A stretch of DNA of 7,334 bases from Actinomycetales bacterium (GCA_017849335.1 JAFIHP010000357.1:1-7334); one strand, 5' to 3'. Shown: positions 1-6,722, counted from the stretch's first letter. Made by a program: numbers and translations. Notes: generated from the sequence alone by a model not told the origin.

Positions 1-1
1 C

Positions 2-2239
2 GGCGGGCTGGCGATCGCGCTGACCATCCTGTTCTGGCTGGGATACCTGCAGCGCACCGTCCTGACGGACATCCTCAACGGCGGGCTGAGCGACAGCGGG
101 TTCATCCTGCAGCTGTCGGCGTACGTGCTCGTCATGACCTTGCTGACCTTCAGTGCGCTGATGTACCTCATCGCCCGCCAGGGCTCGCTCTTCCGGGCGC
201 GCGCCCACCAGCGGGTGCCGCGGGCGGAGCTGGACGCCCACTTCAGCGCCGACAGCAAGCCGCTGACGGTCCTGGTCCCGTCGTACCGCGAGGACGCCGA
301 CATCGTCCGGTCGACGCTGCTGTCGGCGGCACTGCAGGAGTACCCCGACCTGCGCATCGTGCTGCTTCTCGATGACCCGCCGAACCCGACCGATCCCGAC
401 GCGATCGCCGGTCTCGAGGCATGCCGGGCGCTGCCGGCCGAGCTGTCCGCCCTCCTGCGCGAGGCCCGGGACCGGTTCGAGACCGGCCTGCTGCGTCAGG
501 ACGTCGCGGCAGCCGACCACGTCGTCGCCCGCCCGGACGACCTGCGTGCCCTCGCACTGGACTACGTCTGGGCGGCCGACTGGCTCGACTTCGAGTCGGC
601 GAGCTGCTCGCGCGCGACGACGACCGACATCTTCATGGCGACCCAGGTGCTGGGCGGACTGGCCAACGACTGCCGGGAGACGGCGGCGGCGCTGTTCTGC
701 GCTCTCGACGAGCGAGCCGACGTCCCGTCCGAGCTCGCCGCGCAGCTCGCGCGCCGGCTCGTGTGGATGTTCCGGGCGGAGATCAGCTCGTTCGAGCGCA
801 AGCAGTTCGCGCACCTTCCGCACGACGCCAACAAGGCGATGAACATCAACGCGTACCTGGGCCTCATGGGCGGCCGCTACAAGATCGTCGAGACGCGCAT
901 CGGGCGGGTCCTTCGACCGACCGACGGCCCGGCGGACCTCGTGGTGCCCGAGTCGGACTACCTGCTGACCTTGGACGCGGACAGCGTGCTCCTCCGGGAG
1001 TACTGCCTTCGGCTGGTCTACCACCTGGAGCAGCCGGGCAACGAGAAGATCGCCGTCATCCAGACCCCGTACTCGGCGTTCCGCGGCGCTCCGACGCGCC
1101 TCGAGCGCATCGCGGGTGCCACCACGGACATCCAGTACGTCGTGCACCAGGGCCTCACGTACTACGACGCGACCTTCTGGGTCGGCGCGAACGCGGTCAT
1201 CCGCTGGTCGGCGCTCAAGGACATCGAGGAGGTCTCGTACGAGGACGGCTACCCGGTCCACCGGTACGTCCAGGACCGGACCGTCATCGAGGACACCGAG
1301 TCGAGCATCGACCTGGCCGCCAAGGGCTGGACGCTGTTCAACTACCCCGAGCGGCTGACCGACAGCGCGACGCCGCCGGACTTCGGCTCGCTCTCGGTCC
1401 AGCGTGCGCGCTGGGCCAACGGCGGACTGCTGATCCTGCCGAAGATGTGGAAGTACATGCGGCTGAGCAAGAAGGCCGGCCACAAGGTGAAGCGGTCGCA
1501 GGTGTTCCTGCGCGTCAACTACATGGCGTCGATCGCCTGGGCCAGCTTCGGCCTGCTGTTCCTGATCGCGTTCCCGTTCGACGACCGGCTGCTCAGCCCG
1601 CTCATCGTGGCCGCCGCGGTGCCGTACTTCGCCGCCATGGCGTACGACCTCAAGCGCATGGGCTACAAGGGCACGGACGTGTTCCGGATCTACGCCTTCA
1701 ACCTCATCCTGCTGCCGGTCAACCTCGCCGGGACCCTGAAGTCGCTGCAGCAGGCGGCCTCGAAGTCGAAGATCGCGTTCGCCCGCACGCCCAAGGTGCG
1801 CAACCGCACCGCGGCACCGGCGCTGATGATCCTCGGTGCCTACCTCATCGCCGTGTTCTCGTTCTACACGCTGGGGAACGACATCCGGTACTCCAACGTC
1901 GGCAACGCGATCTTCGCGGCCTTCAACGGGGTCCTGACGACGTACGCCATCGTCGCGTTCATCGGCCTGCGGGCCAGCATCGTCGACATCGTCCTGGGGA
2001 TGGTCAACTGGGTGCGGGTGCCCGTGAAGGCCAAGACCGCACCGGCGATCGAGTCGGCGACAGGAGTCGGCCCCGTCGACTGGGAGTCGGTCCTGTACTT
2101 CGGGCCGGGAGCGAGCGCCTCGGGAACGGGCGCGCGCGGGCAGGGAGCCGCGGTGACCGACCGGCCACCGCGCGGCGGTGACGGTGCGCCACGCACCGGA
2201 GAGCGTCGTTCACGCGTACGGACGGAGCCGACGGCATGA
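2..2239 (+). CDS. Family 2 glycosyltransferase, processive cellulose/chitin-synthase-like, membrane protein (5' partial)
   Basis: The protein probably polymerises a nucleotide-sugar into a polysaccharide at the inner membrane. The frame is open to base 2, and the 41 residues before the GTG at 125 form hydrophobic helices (one at about bases 5-49, another running across the GTG), so the start lies beyond the left edge. Numbering from that GTG, the GT-A core shows TVLVPSYRED (48-57), LLLDD (80-84), the metal-binding DAD (284-286), WVGANAVIR (352-360), the catalytic-type ED (389-390) and the QxxRW motif as QRARW (426-430). These are hallmarks of processive beta-glycan synthases such as BcsA, NodC and hyaluronan synthase. 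Membrane segments follow at about 466-483, 488-506, 521-538, 565-583 and 595-615. A charged, low-complexity tail (about 642-704) ends the protein. About 200 residues separate DD from DAD, against roughly 65 in BcsA, so there is an insertion. The stop overlaps the start of the chitinase-like gene. Family is confident; the polymer is unknown. Confidence 0.88.
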   Translation, partial: GGLAIALTILFWLGYLQRTVLTDILNGGLSDSGFILQLSAYVLVMTLLTFSALMYLIARQGSLFRARAHQRVPRAELDAHFSADSKPLTVLVPSYREDADIVRSTLLSAALQEYPDLRIVLLLDDPPNPTDPDAIAGLEACRALPAELSALLREARDRFETGLLRQDVAAADHVVARPDDLRALALDYVWAADWLDFESASCSRATTTDIFMATQVLGGLANDCRETAAALFCALDERADVPSELAAQLARRLVWMFRAEISSFERKQFAHLPHDANKAMNINAYLGLMGGRYKIVETRIGRVLRPTDGPADLVVPESDYLLTLDADSVLLREYCLRLVYHLEQPGNEKIAVIQTPYSAFRGAPTRLERIAGATTDIQYVVHQGLTYYDATFWVGANAVIRWSALKDIEEVSYEDGYPVHRYVQDRTVIEDTESSIDLAAKGWTLFNYPERLTDSATPPDFGSLSVQRARWANGGLLILPKMWKYMRLSKKAGHKVKRSQVFLRVNYMASIAWASFGLLFLIAFPFDDRLLSPLIVAAAVPYFAAMAYDLKRMGYKGTDVFRIYAFNLILLPVNLAGTLKSLQQAASKSKIAFARTPKVRNRTAAPALMILGAYLIAVFSFYTLGNDIRYSNVGNAIFAAFNGVLTTYAIVAFIGLRASIVDIVLGMVNWVRVPVKAKTAPAIESATGVGPVDWESVLYFGPGASASGTGARGQGAAVTDRPPRGGDGAPRTGERRSRVRTEPTA

Positions 2240-3777
2240 GCACCGACGAGAAGAAGACCACGAAGGCCCGCACCACGCGGGTGTCCATCCTGCGGGTCGG
2301 CATCCTCGTGGTCGTCACGGCCGCGGTCATCGGATTCGGACTGATGGTGTTCCGACCCGTGGTCGCCCCGGCGGCGCCTCCCGGCGACACCGGGTTCGCC
2401 CCGTACGTCGACGTCACCGCGACGCCCCCGTACCCGTTCGAGACGCCGCAGGGGCCCAACCAGCAGGACGTGACGCTCGCGTTCGTCGTCGCCGGCCAGG
2501 ACGGCTGCACGCCCACCTGGGGCGGCTTCTACACCCTGGAGCAGGCGGCCGACCAGCTCGAGCTCGATCGGCGCATCGCGCAGCTGCGCTCGGTGGGCGG
2601 AAACGTCCGCGTGTCGTTCGGCGGTCAGTCGAACCACGAGCTGGCGGTCACGTGCACCGACGTGGCGGCGCTCGAGGGCGCCTACCGGTCCGTCGTCGAG
2701 CGCTACGAGCTCACGTCGATCGACCTGGACATCGAGGGCCCGGACCTGTCCGACTCCGCGGCGCAGGTCCGACGCTCGCAGGCGATCGCGTCCTTGCAGC
2801 AGAGCATCGCCGCGCACGATCGGCACCTGGCCGTGTGGCTGACGCTGCCCGTGGCCCAGGACGGTCTCACGGCCGACGGACAGCAGGCGGTGCGCACGAT
2901 GCTCGCCGCCGGGGTCGATCTCGCCGGCGTCAACGGGATGGCGATGAACTTCAACGACACCGAGGCCGCCACCAACATGACGGCTGCCGTCCAGTCCGCG
3001 GCGACCTCGTTGCAGGGTCAGGTCCGGTCGCTGTACGCCGAGGCGGGGACGCAGCTGGACTCGACGCAGTCGTGGGGCCACGTCGGGATCACCCCGATGA
3101 TCGGGCAGAACGACGTGCCGGGCGAGGTGTTCACGCTGCAGGACGCGTCGAACCTCAACGCCTTCGCCCGCGAGAACGGCGTGGGTCTGCTGTCGATGTG
3201 GTCGCTCAACCGCGACGGGACCTGTGCCCGCCCGCTGCCGACGGTGACGACCGTGGTGCAGGACTCCTGCAGCGGCATCGACCAGCAGGGAGTCGCCTTC
3301 GCCGACGTCCTCGGCGACGACACGACCGATCCGCTCCCGACGCCGTCGTCCACGGCGGTCGCCTCGCCGACCCCGACGCCGACCGGTACCGAGATCGTCG
3401 ACGACCCGGCGACCAGCCCGTACCAGATCTGGGATCCGCTGGGCACCTACCCGGCGGGCACCAAGGTCGTCTACAAGCACAACGTGTACCAGGCGAAGTG
3501 GTGGAACACCGGTGCCGACCCGTCGACTCCGTACGCCTCGGAGTACGACAACCCGTGGACGCTGATCGGGCCGGTGCTGCCGGGCGACAAGCCGGCACCG
3601 CTCCCGACGGTGCCCGCGGGGACCTACGACGCCTGGGTGGCCGACAAGGTGTACGTCGCCGGCGACCGGGTGCAGGTCGACAACGTGCCCTACCAGGCGA
3701 AGTGGTGGAACCAGGGCCAGGAGCCGGGGACGAACATCCCGGGCGGCTCGCCCTGGACGCTGATCAACCCGAGCTAG
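2236..3777 (+). CDS. Membrane-anchored GH18 chitinase-like protein with two CBM5/12-type modules
   Basis: Probably an extracytoplasmic glycan hydrolase acting on chitin or a related GlcNAc polymer. The 513 residues contain a basic N-terminus (KKTTKARTTR), one hydrophobic segment (about 17-38) acting as signal anchor or signal peptide, and a GH18-type barrel (about 55-358). The barrel shows the substrate-strand motif VSFGGQ (126-131), the catalytic motif IDLDIE (162-167, with E167 the predicted acid), a VNGMAMNF strand (232-239) and MWSLNRDG (321-328). A Pro/Thr/Ser linker (about 362-390) follows, then two CBM5/12-like modules (about 395-444 and 464-511), each with a YQAKWWN core. Cysteines 91, 140, 330 and 345 could form disulfides. 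The ATG at 2236 overlaps the glycosyltransferase stop (ATGA) and has GGAG at 2224-2227, so translation is probably coupled. Oddities: the first Asp of the DxxDxDxE motif is T160, and N238 sits where Asp is common. Activity is likely but unproven. Confidence 0.88.
   Translation: MSTDEKKTTKARTTRVSILRVGILVVVTAAVIGFGLMVFRPVVAPAAPPGDTGFAPYVDVTATPPYPFETPQGPNQQDVTLAFVVAGQDGCTPTWGGFYTLEQAADQLELDRRIAQLRSVGGNVRVSFGGQSNHELAVTCTDVAALEGAYRSVVERYELTSIDLDIEGPDLSDSAAQVRRSQAIASLQQSIAAHDRHLAVWLTLPVAQDGLTADGQQAVRTMLAAGVDLAGVNGMAMNFNDTEAATNMTAAVQSAATSLQGQVRSLYAEAGTQLDSTQSWGHVGITPMIGQNDVPGEVFTLQDASNLNAFARENGVGLLSMWSLNRDGTCARPLPTVTTVVQDSCSGIDQQGVAFADVLGDDTTDPLPTPSSTAVASPTPTPTGTEIVDDPATSPYQIWDPLGTYPAGTKVVYKHNVYQAKWWNTGADPSTPYASEYDNPWTLIGPVLPGDKPAPLPTVPAGTYDAWVADKVYVAGDRVQVDNVPYQAKWWNQGQEPGTNIPGGSPWTLINPS
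3424..3567 (+). other. First CBM5/12-type carbohydrate-binding module of the chitinase-like protein
   Basis: This segment encodes about residues 397-444. It opens with an aromatic-rich QIWDPLGTYPAGTKVVY stretch, has the exposed-aromatic core YQAKWWN (418-424), and closes with NPWTLIG. This pattern (a turn around W, then a YxAxWW core, then PWxLI) is typical of CBM5/12 chitin-binding domains, in which the paired Trp residues pack against the sugar chain. Module edges are estimated by eye. Confidence 0.75.
3625..3768 (+). other. Second CBM5/12-type carbohydrate-binding module of the chitinase-like protein
   Basis: This segment encodes about residues 464-511. It repeats the layout of the first module: YDAWVADKVYVAGDRV, then YQAKWWN (486-492), then SPWTLI at the very C-terminus. 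The YQAKWWN core is identical to that of the first copy in protein and DNA (a 21-nt direct repeat at 3487-3507 and 3691-3711), while the flanks differ. This fits an old duplication with a constrained or converted core. Confidence 0.75.
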
Positions 3778-3794
3778 CCGAACCACCGCGCAGC

Positions 3795-3832
3795 GCGCCG
3801 CGGGACCACCGACGCCGGTGGTCCCGCGGCGC
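3795..3832 (+). terminator. GC-rich hairpin terminator after the GT2/GH18 unit
   Basis: A perfect inverted repeat has 16-nt arms at 3795-3810 and 3817-3832. The 6-nt loop GACGCC can itself close one more G-C pair. It begins 17 nt after the stop codon at 3777. No run of T follows (GCTGTCGTCG shortly after the stem), which is common for actinobacterial intrinsic terminators. The position between two unrelated units and the very stable stem support a terminator. Confidence 0.75.
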
Positions 3833-3953
3833 TGTCGTCGTCCCCACCGGCCCCTGCGCCGGGCGACGTCCACAGCACCGCGGCCGCTCACCCGACCGGT
3901 GCGGTCACGCGGGCACTGTCGTCGCACCGGGGGATGGCCCCGGTCGGTGCACG

Positions 3954-3959
3954 GGGAGG
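3954..3959 (+). promoter_or_regulatory. Shine-Dalgarno GGGAGG that fixes the start of the ssb-like gene
   Basis: A purine-rich GGGAGG lies 5 nt before the ATG at 3965. It supports that ATG over the longer open frame, which reaches back to 3818 inside the terminator hairpin and would add 49 arginine-rich residues not seen in SSB proteins. Confidence 0.7.
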
Positions 3960-3964
3960 CGTCC

Positions 3965-4402
3965 ATGAACGAACTCAGCATCACGGTGGCGGGGAACGTC
4001 GTCCGCGACGTCACGGTCGTCGGATCCGACCAGTCCCGGCGCGCGAGGTTCCGCCTGGCCTTCAGCTCGCGACGCTGGGACCCGGTGGCCAAGGACTGGG
4101 CGGACGGGACGACGCAGTACTACGACGTCTGGTGCCGTGGGCGTCTGGGGGAGAACGTCGCGTCGTGCCTCGGCAAGGGAATGCCGGTGATCGTCCGGGG
4201 CAAGCTCGTCGTCCGGGAGGTCGAGGTCGACGGGCAGGACGGACCAGCACGTCGGACGTACGTCGACATCGACGCGCACCACGTCGGCATCGACCTGGCT
4301 CGGTCCCCGGGGCGGTTGCCGGCGACCAAGAGCGAGGCCGTGGTCGCGGCGGAGGAGCGGGCGGTCGCGGAGGCCCTGTCGACGAGCCGTACGTCCCGGT
4401 AG
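3965..4402 (+). CDS. Single-stranded DNA-binding protein, short SsbB-like form
   Basis: Binds single-stranded DNA through an OB fold. The 145 residues start MNELSITVAGNVVRD, the usual first strand of bacterial SSBs. They continue with RARFRLAFSSRRWD (26-39), YYDVWCRG (52-59), LGENVASCLGKGMPVIVRGKL (61-81) and a closing TYVDIDAHHVGIDL (98-111). These match the core of the family in order and spacing. The C-terminal tail (about 112-145) is short, ends STSRTSR, and lacks the acidic DDDxPF-type tip by which the main SSB recruits replication and repair enzymes. It therefore resembles the second actinobacterial paralogue (SsbB, or mycobacterial SSBb) rather than the essential SsbA. A strong Shine-Dalgarno precedes it. 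The ettA gene follows after about 100 nt, a neighbour pairing known in mycobacteria. Confident in the family; the paralogue call is an inference from the missing tip. Confidence 0.9.
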   Translation: MNELSITVAGNVVRDVTVVGSDQSRRARFRLAFSSRRWDPVAKDWADGTTQYYDVWCRGRLGENVASCLGKGMPVIVRGKLVVREVEVDGQDGPARRTYVDIDAHHVGIDLARSPGRLPATKSEAVVAAEERAVAEALSTSRTSR

Positions 4403-4442
4403 CGTCACCGCACCTCTCGGCCGGTGACGCGGGTGGCGTCGA

Positions 4443-4448
4443 TAGACT
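4443..4448 (+). promoter_or_regulatory. Possible -10 element (TAGACT) for ettA
   Basis: TAGACT within GATAGACTGC agrees with the actinobacterial -10 consensus TANNNT and lies 53 nt before the ettA start. No clear -35 hexamer is found at 16-19 nt upstream; the best candidate, GTGACG at 4424-4429, is only 13 nt away. This would give ettA its own transcript with a leader of roughly 45 nt. Weak evidence. Confidence 0.35.
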
Positions 4449-4501
4449 GCCCGCTGCGAGCGAATCCGCCGCCGATCACCGCACGAGAGACGTCGTCACC
4501 C

Positions 4502-6199
4502 ATGGCTGAGTTCATCTACACCCTCCGCAAGGCCCGCAAGGCTCACGGCGACAAGGTGATCCTCGACGACGTCACGTTGTCGTTCCTGCCCGGCGCCAAG
4601 ATCGGTGTCGTCGGCCCCAACGGCGCCGGCAAGTCGAGCCTGCTGAAGATCATGGCCGGTGTCGACGACGTGTCGAACGGCGAGGCGATGCTCCACGAGG
4701 GCTTCACCGTCGGCATCCTCATGCAGGAGCCGAACCTGGACGAGTCGAAGACCGTCCTGGAGAACGTCCAGGACGGCGTTGCCGAGACGAAGGCGATGAT
4801 CGACCGGTTCAACGAGATCTCCGCCGAGCTCGCCGATCCCGACGCCGACTACGACGCGCTGCTGTCCGAGATGGGCACCCTGCAGGAGGCGATCGACCAC
4901 CGCAACGCCTGGGACCTCGACGCCCAACTCGAGCAGGCGATGGACGCCCTGCGCTGCCCGGCGGGGGACGCCGACGTCACCGTGCTCTCCGGCGGCGAGA
5001 AGCGCCGGGTGGCACTGTGCCGGCTGCTGCTGGCGCAGCCCGACCTGCCCCTGCTGGACGAGCCGGCGAACCACCTGGACGCCGAGAGCGTGCAGTGGCT
5101 GGAGCAGCACCTGGAGACGTACCCGGGGACGGTCGTCGCGATCACCCACGACCGCTACTTCCTGGACAACGTCGCGCAGTGGATCCTGGAGCTCGACCGC
5201 GGCCGTGCGTACCCGTACGAAGGCAACTACTCCACCTACCTGGAGACCAAGGCAGCCCGGCTGAAGGTCGAGGGGCAGAAGGACGCCAAGCTGAAGAAGC
5301 GGCTCGAGGGTGAGCTCGAGTGGGTGCGCTCCAACGCCAAGGCGCGGCAGACCAAGAGCCGTGCGCGCCTGGACCGGTACGAGGAGATGGCCTCCGAGGC
5401 GGAGAAGACCCGCAAGCTGGACATGGAGGAGATCCAGATCCCGCCGGGTCCGCGCCTGGGCAACGTCGTCGTCGAGGCGACCGGCCTGACGAAGGCGTTC
5501 GGAGACCGGCTGCTCATCGACAACCTGTCGTTCACGTTGCCGCGCAACGGGATCGTGGGCGTCATCGGTCCGAACGGCGTCGGCAAGACCACGCTGTTCA
5601 AGATGATCGTCGCGGCCGCCGAGGGCGGGTCGGACGACAAGGACGACCTGCCGACGTCCGGCGACATCAAGATCGGCGAGACGGTGAAGCTGTCGTACGT
5701 GGACCAGTCGCGCTCGGGGCTCGACCCCTCGAAGAACGTCTGGGAGGTCGTCTCCGACGGACTCGACTGGATCAAGGTCGGCAACGTCGAGATGCCCTCG
5801 CGGGCCTACGTGTCGGTGTTCGGATTCAAGGGACCAGACCAGCAGAAGCAGGCGAAGGTGCTCTCCGGCGGCGAACGGAACCGCCTGAACCTCGCGCTGA
5901 CGCTCAAGATGGGCGGCAACCTGCTGCTTCTGGACGAGCCGACCAACGACCTCGACGTCGAGACCCTGGGCTCGCTCGAGAACGCCCTCCTCGACTTCCC
6001 GGGGTGCGCGGTGATCACGTCGCACGACCGCTGGTTCCTCGACCGGATCGCGACCCACATCCTCGCGTACGAGGGCGACTCGCAGTGGTTCTGGTTCGAA
6101 GGCAACTTCGAGTCCTACGAGAAGAACAAGCTGGAGCGGCTCGGCGCTGACGCGGCCCGGCCGCACCGGGCGACGTACCGCAAGCTGACCCGCGGCTGA
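4502..6199 (+). CDS. ettA: Energy-dependent translational throttle protein EttA (ABC-F ATPase)
   Basis: A soluble ABC-F ATPase that binds the ribosomal E site and gates early elongation according to the ATP/ADP ratio (known for E. coli EttA). The 565 residues fit the family's usual 555-560 or so. Nucleotide-binding domain 1 has Walker A GPNGAGKS (38-45), signature LSGGE (162-166), Walker B LPLLDEP (182-188) and H-loop THD (215-217). The arm insertion lies at about 95-140 and the P-site tRNA interaction linker (charged, EWVRSNAKARQTKSRARLDR) at about 250-312. Domain 2 has GPNGVGKT (356-363), LSGGE (454-458), LLLLDEP (474-480) and SHD (507-509). The start MAEFIYTLRKARKAHGDK is typical of EttA; the open frame upstream to 4424 lacks family character. 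Only a weak GAGAGA (4485-4490) precedes the start. Oddities: P183 and A189 in the first Walker B/D-loop region, where Leu and Thr are usual, and an acidic GGSDDKDDLP insert (375-384). Confidence 0.95.
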   Translation: MAEFIYTLRKARKAHGDKVILDDVTLSFLPGAKIGVVGPNGAGKSSLLKIMAGVDDVSNGEAMLHEGFTVGILMQEPNLDESKTVLENVQDGVAETKAMIDRFNEISAELADPDADYDALLSEMGTLQEAIDHRNAWDLDAQLEQAMDALRCPAGDADVTVLSGGEKRRVALCRLLLAQPDLPLLDEPANHLDAESVQWLEQHLETYPGTVVAITHDRYFLDNVAQWILELDRGRAYPYEGNYSTYLETKAARLKVEGQKDAKLKKRLEGELEWVRSNAKARQTKSRARLDRYEEMASEAEKTRKLDMEEIQIPPGPRLGNVVVEATGLTKAFGDRLLIDNLSFTLPRNGIVGVIGPNGVGKTTLFKMIVAAAEGGSDDKDDLPTSGDIKIGETVKLSYVDQSRSGLDPSKNVWEVVSDGLDWIKVGNVEMPSRAYVSVFGFKGPDQQKQAKVLSGGERNRLNLALTLKMGGNLLLLDEPTNDLDVETLGSLENALLDFPGCAVITSHDRWFLDRIATHILAYEGDSQWFWFEGNFESYEKNKLERLGADAARPHRATYRKLTRG

Positions 6200-6205
6200 C
6201 GCGCC

Positions 6206-6622
6206 GTGTCGCAGGCGCAGGTCGTCCGCGTGCCGGTGTACCGCCGGTTCAGCGACCTCGACGTTCTCGGGCACGTCAACAACGTCGTGTTCCACGACTA
6301 CCTGCAGGAGGCCCGGGTCGGCCTGCTCCGGGATCTGTCGTTCGTGCGGTCGGCCGAGTTCGCACAGGTCGTCGTCGAGCAGCGCCTGCGGCACCGCAAG
6401 CCGCTGCTCCTGGCGCCCGAGCCGATCCAGATCGACACGTGGATCACGCGGATGGGGAACTCGTCGTACACGATCGCCTACGAGATCCGCGACGAGCACG
6501 GCGATCTCGCCGCTGACGCGGAGACGGTCATGGCAGTCGTCGACGCGACGACTGGTCGTCCGATCCGCATGCCGGAGCGGCTCCGTGACGTGCTCGCGCC
6601 GCTGCTCGCGACCACCCATTGA
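6206..6622 (+). CDS. Acyl-CoA thioesterase, 4HBT/YbgC-FadM hotdog-fold family
   Basis: Probably hydrolyses an acyl-CoA thioester in the cytoplasm. The 138 residues match the single-hotdog 4HBT family in length. The key motif FSDLDVLGHVNNVVFHDYL (15-33) carries the catalytic-type Asp (D17), the GHVNN turn that caps the active-site helix, and then EARVGLL. The later strands IQIDTWITRMGNSSYTIAYEI (75-95) and ETVMAVVDATTGRPIRMPERL (106-126) complete the fold pattern. It starts with GTG only 6 nt after the ettA stop and no Shine-Dalgarno is visible, so translation likely depends on ribosomes finishing ettA. A thioesterase near ettA recurs in actinobacteria (from memory, Rv2475c near Rv2477c in Mycobacterium tuberculosis). 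The substrate cannot be told from the sequence. Confidence 0.9.
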   Translation: MSQAQVVRVPVYRRFSDLDVLGHVNNVVFHDYLQEARVGLLRDLSFVRSAEFAQVVVEQRLRHRKPLLLAPEPIQIDTWITRMGNSSYTIAYEIRDEHGDLAADAETVMAVVDATTGRPIRMPERLRDVLAPLLATTH

Positions 6623-6702
6623 CGCTCCTATCGGGGTGAGCGACGCTTACGTGGCAACATGTTTCGACCACATCGGACATGGCGACTGTCAGAGGTCCCG
6701 CG

Positions 6703-6708
6703 TAGCCT
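6703..6708 (+). promoter_or_regulatory. Possible -10 element (TAGCCT) of the DUF222 gene
   Basis: TAGCCT fits TANNNT and ends 6 nt before the ATG at 6715, so transcription would begin at or within a few bases of the start codon and give a leaderless mRNA, which is common in actinobacteria. No good Shine-Dalgarno precedes this ATG, in line with that reading. The -35 region (TGGCGA near 6680) is poor. Confidence 0.4.
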
Positions 6709-6722
6709 GTACGTATGTTCGA
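6707..6722 (+). promoter_or_regulatory. LexA/SOS-box-like site overlapping the DUF222 gene start
   Basis: The 16-mer CTGTACGTATGTTCGA matches the actinobacterial SOS box TCGAACATATGTTCGA at 12 of 16 positions by hand alignment. The right half ATGTTCGA is perfect and the left half (GTAC for GAAC) is degenerate. It overlaps the start codon and lies just after the -10 candidate, where a repressor would block transcription. LexA control of some 13E12-family genes is known in mycobacteria. Confidence 0.45.

Noticed and set aside
125..127. GTG at 125 as the true start of the glycosyltransferase
   Set aside because: The frame is open upstream to base 2 and encodes further hydrophobic helices typical of the N-terminus of processive GT2 proteins; the GTG lies within a membrane segment.
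3818..3964. N-terminal extension of the ssb-like gene from a start at 3818
   Set aside because: It would begin inside the terminator hairpin and add an Arg-rich leader absent from SSBs; a strong Shine-Dalgarno sits before the ATG at 3965.
2178..3968. 596-residue + strand frame overlapping the chitinase-like gene
   Set aside because: Arg/Gly-rich out-of-frame translation; the frame starting at 2236 carries the GH18 and CBM motifs.
1864..4092. 742-residue open frame on the minus strand across the GT2 and chitinase-like genes
   Set aside because: Arg/Gly/Val-rich shadow translation with no domain character; it is explained by high third-position GC in the well-supported + strand genes.
4424..4501. 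Upstream start for ettA at the GTG 4424
   Set aside because: The added 26 residues have no family character; EttA proteins begin at the MAEFIYTL-type sequence at 4502.
4496..6619. 707-residue open frame on the minus strand opposite ettA and the thioesterase
   Set aside because: It is the antisense shadow of two clearly recognised genes, with low-complexity composition and no motifs.
6623..6642. Small inverted repeat CGCTC/GAGCG after the thioesterase gene as a terminator
   Set aside because: Only a 5-bp stem with a 10-nt loop, which is too weak to support the call.
6656..6663. Palindrome AACATGTT upstream of the DUF222 gene as a second operator
   Set aside because: Only 8 nt long, it lacks the GAAC-N4-GTTC spacing of an SOS box and is likely chance.
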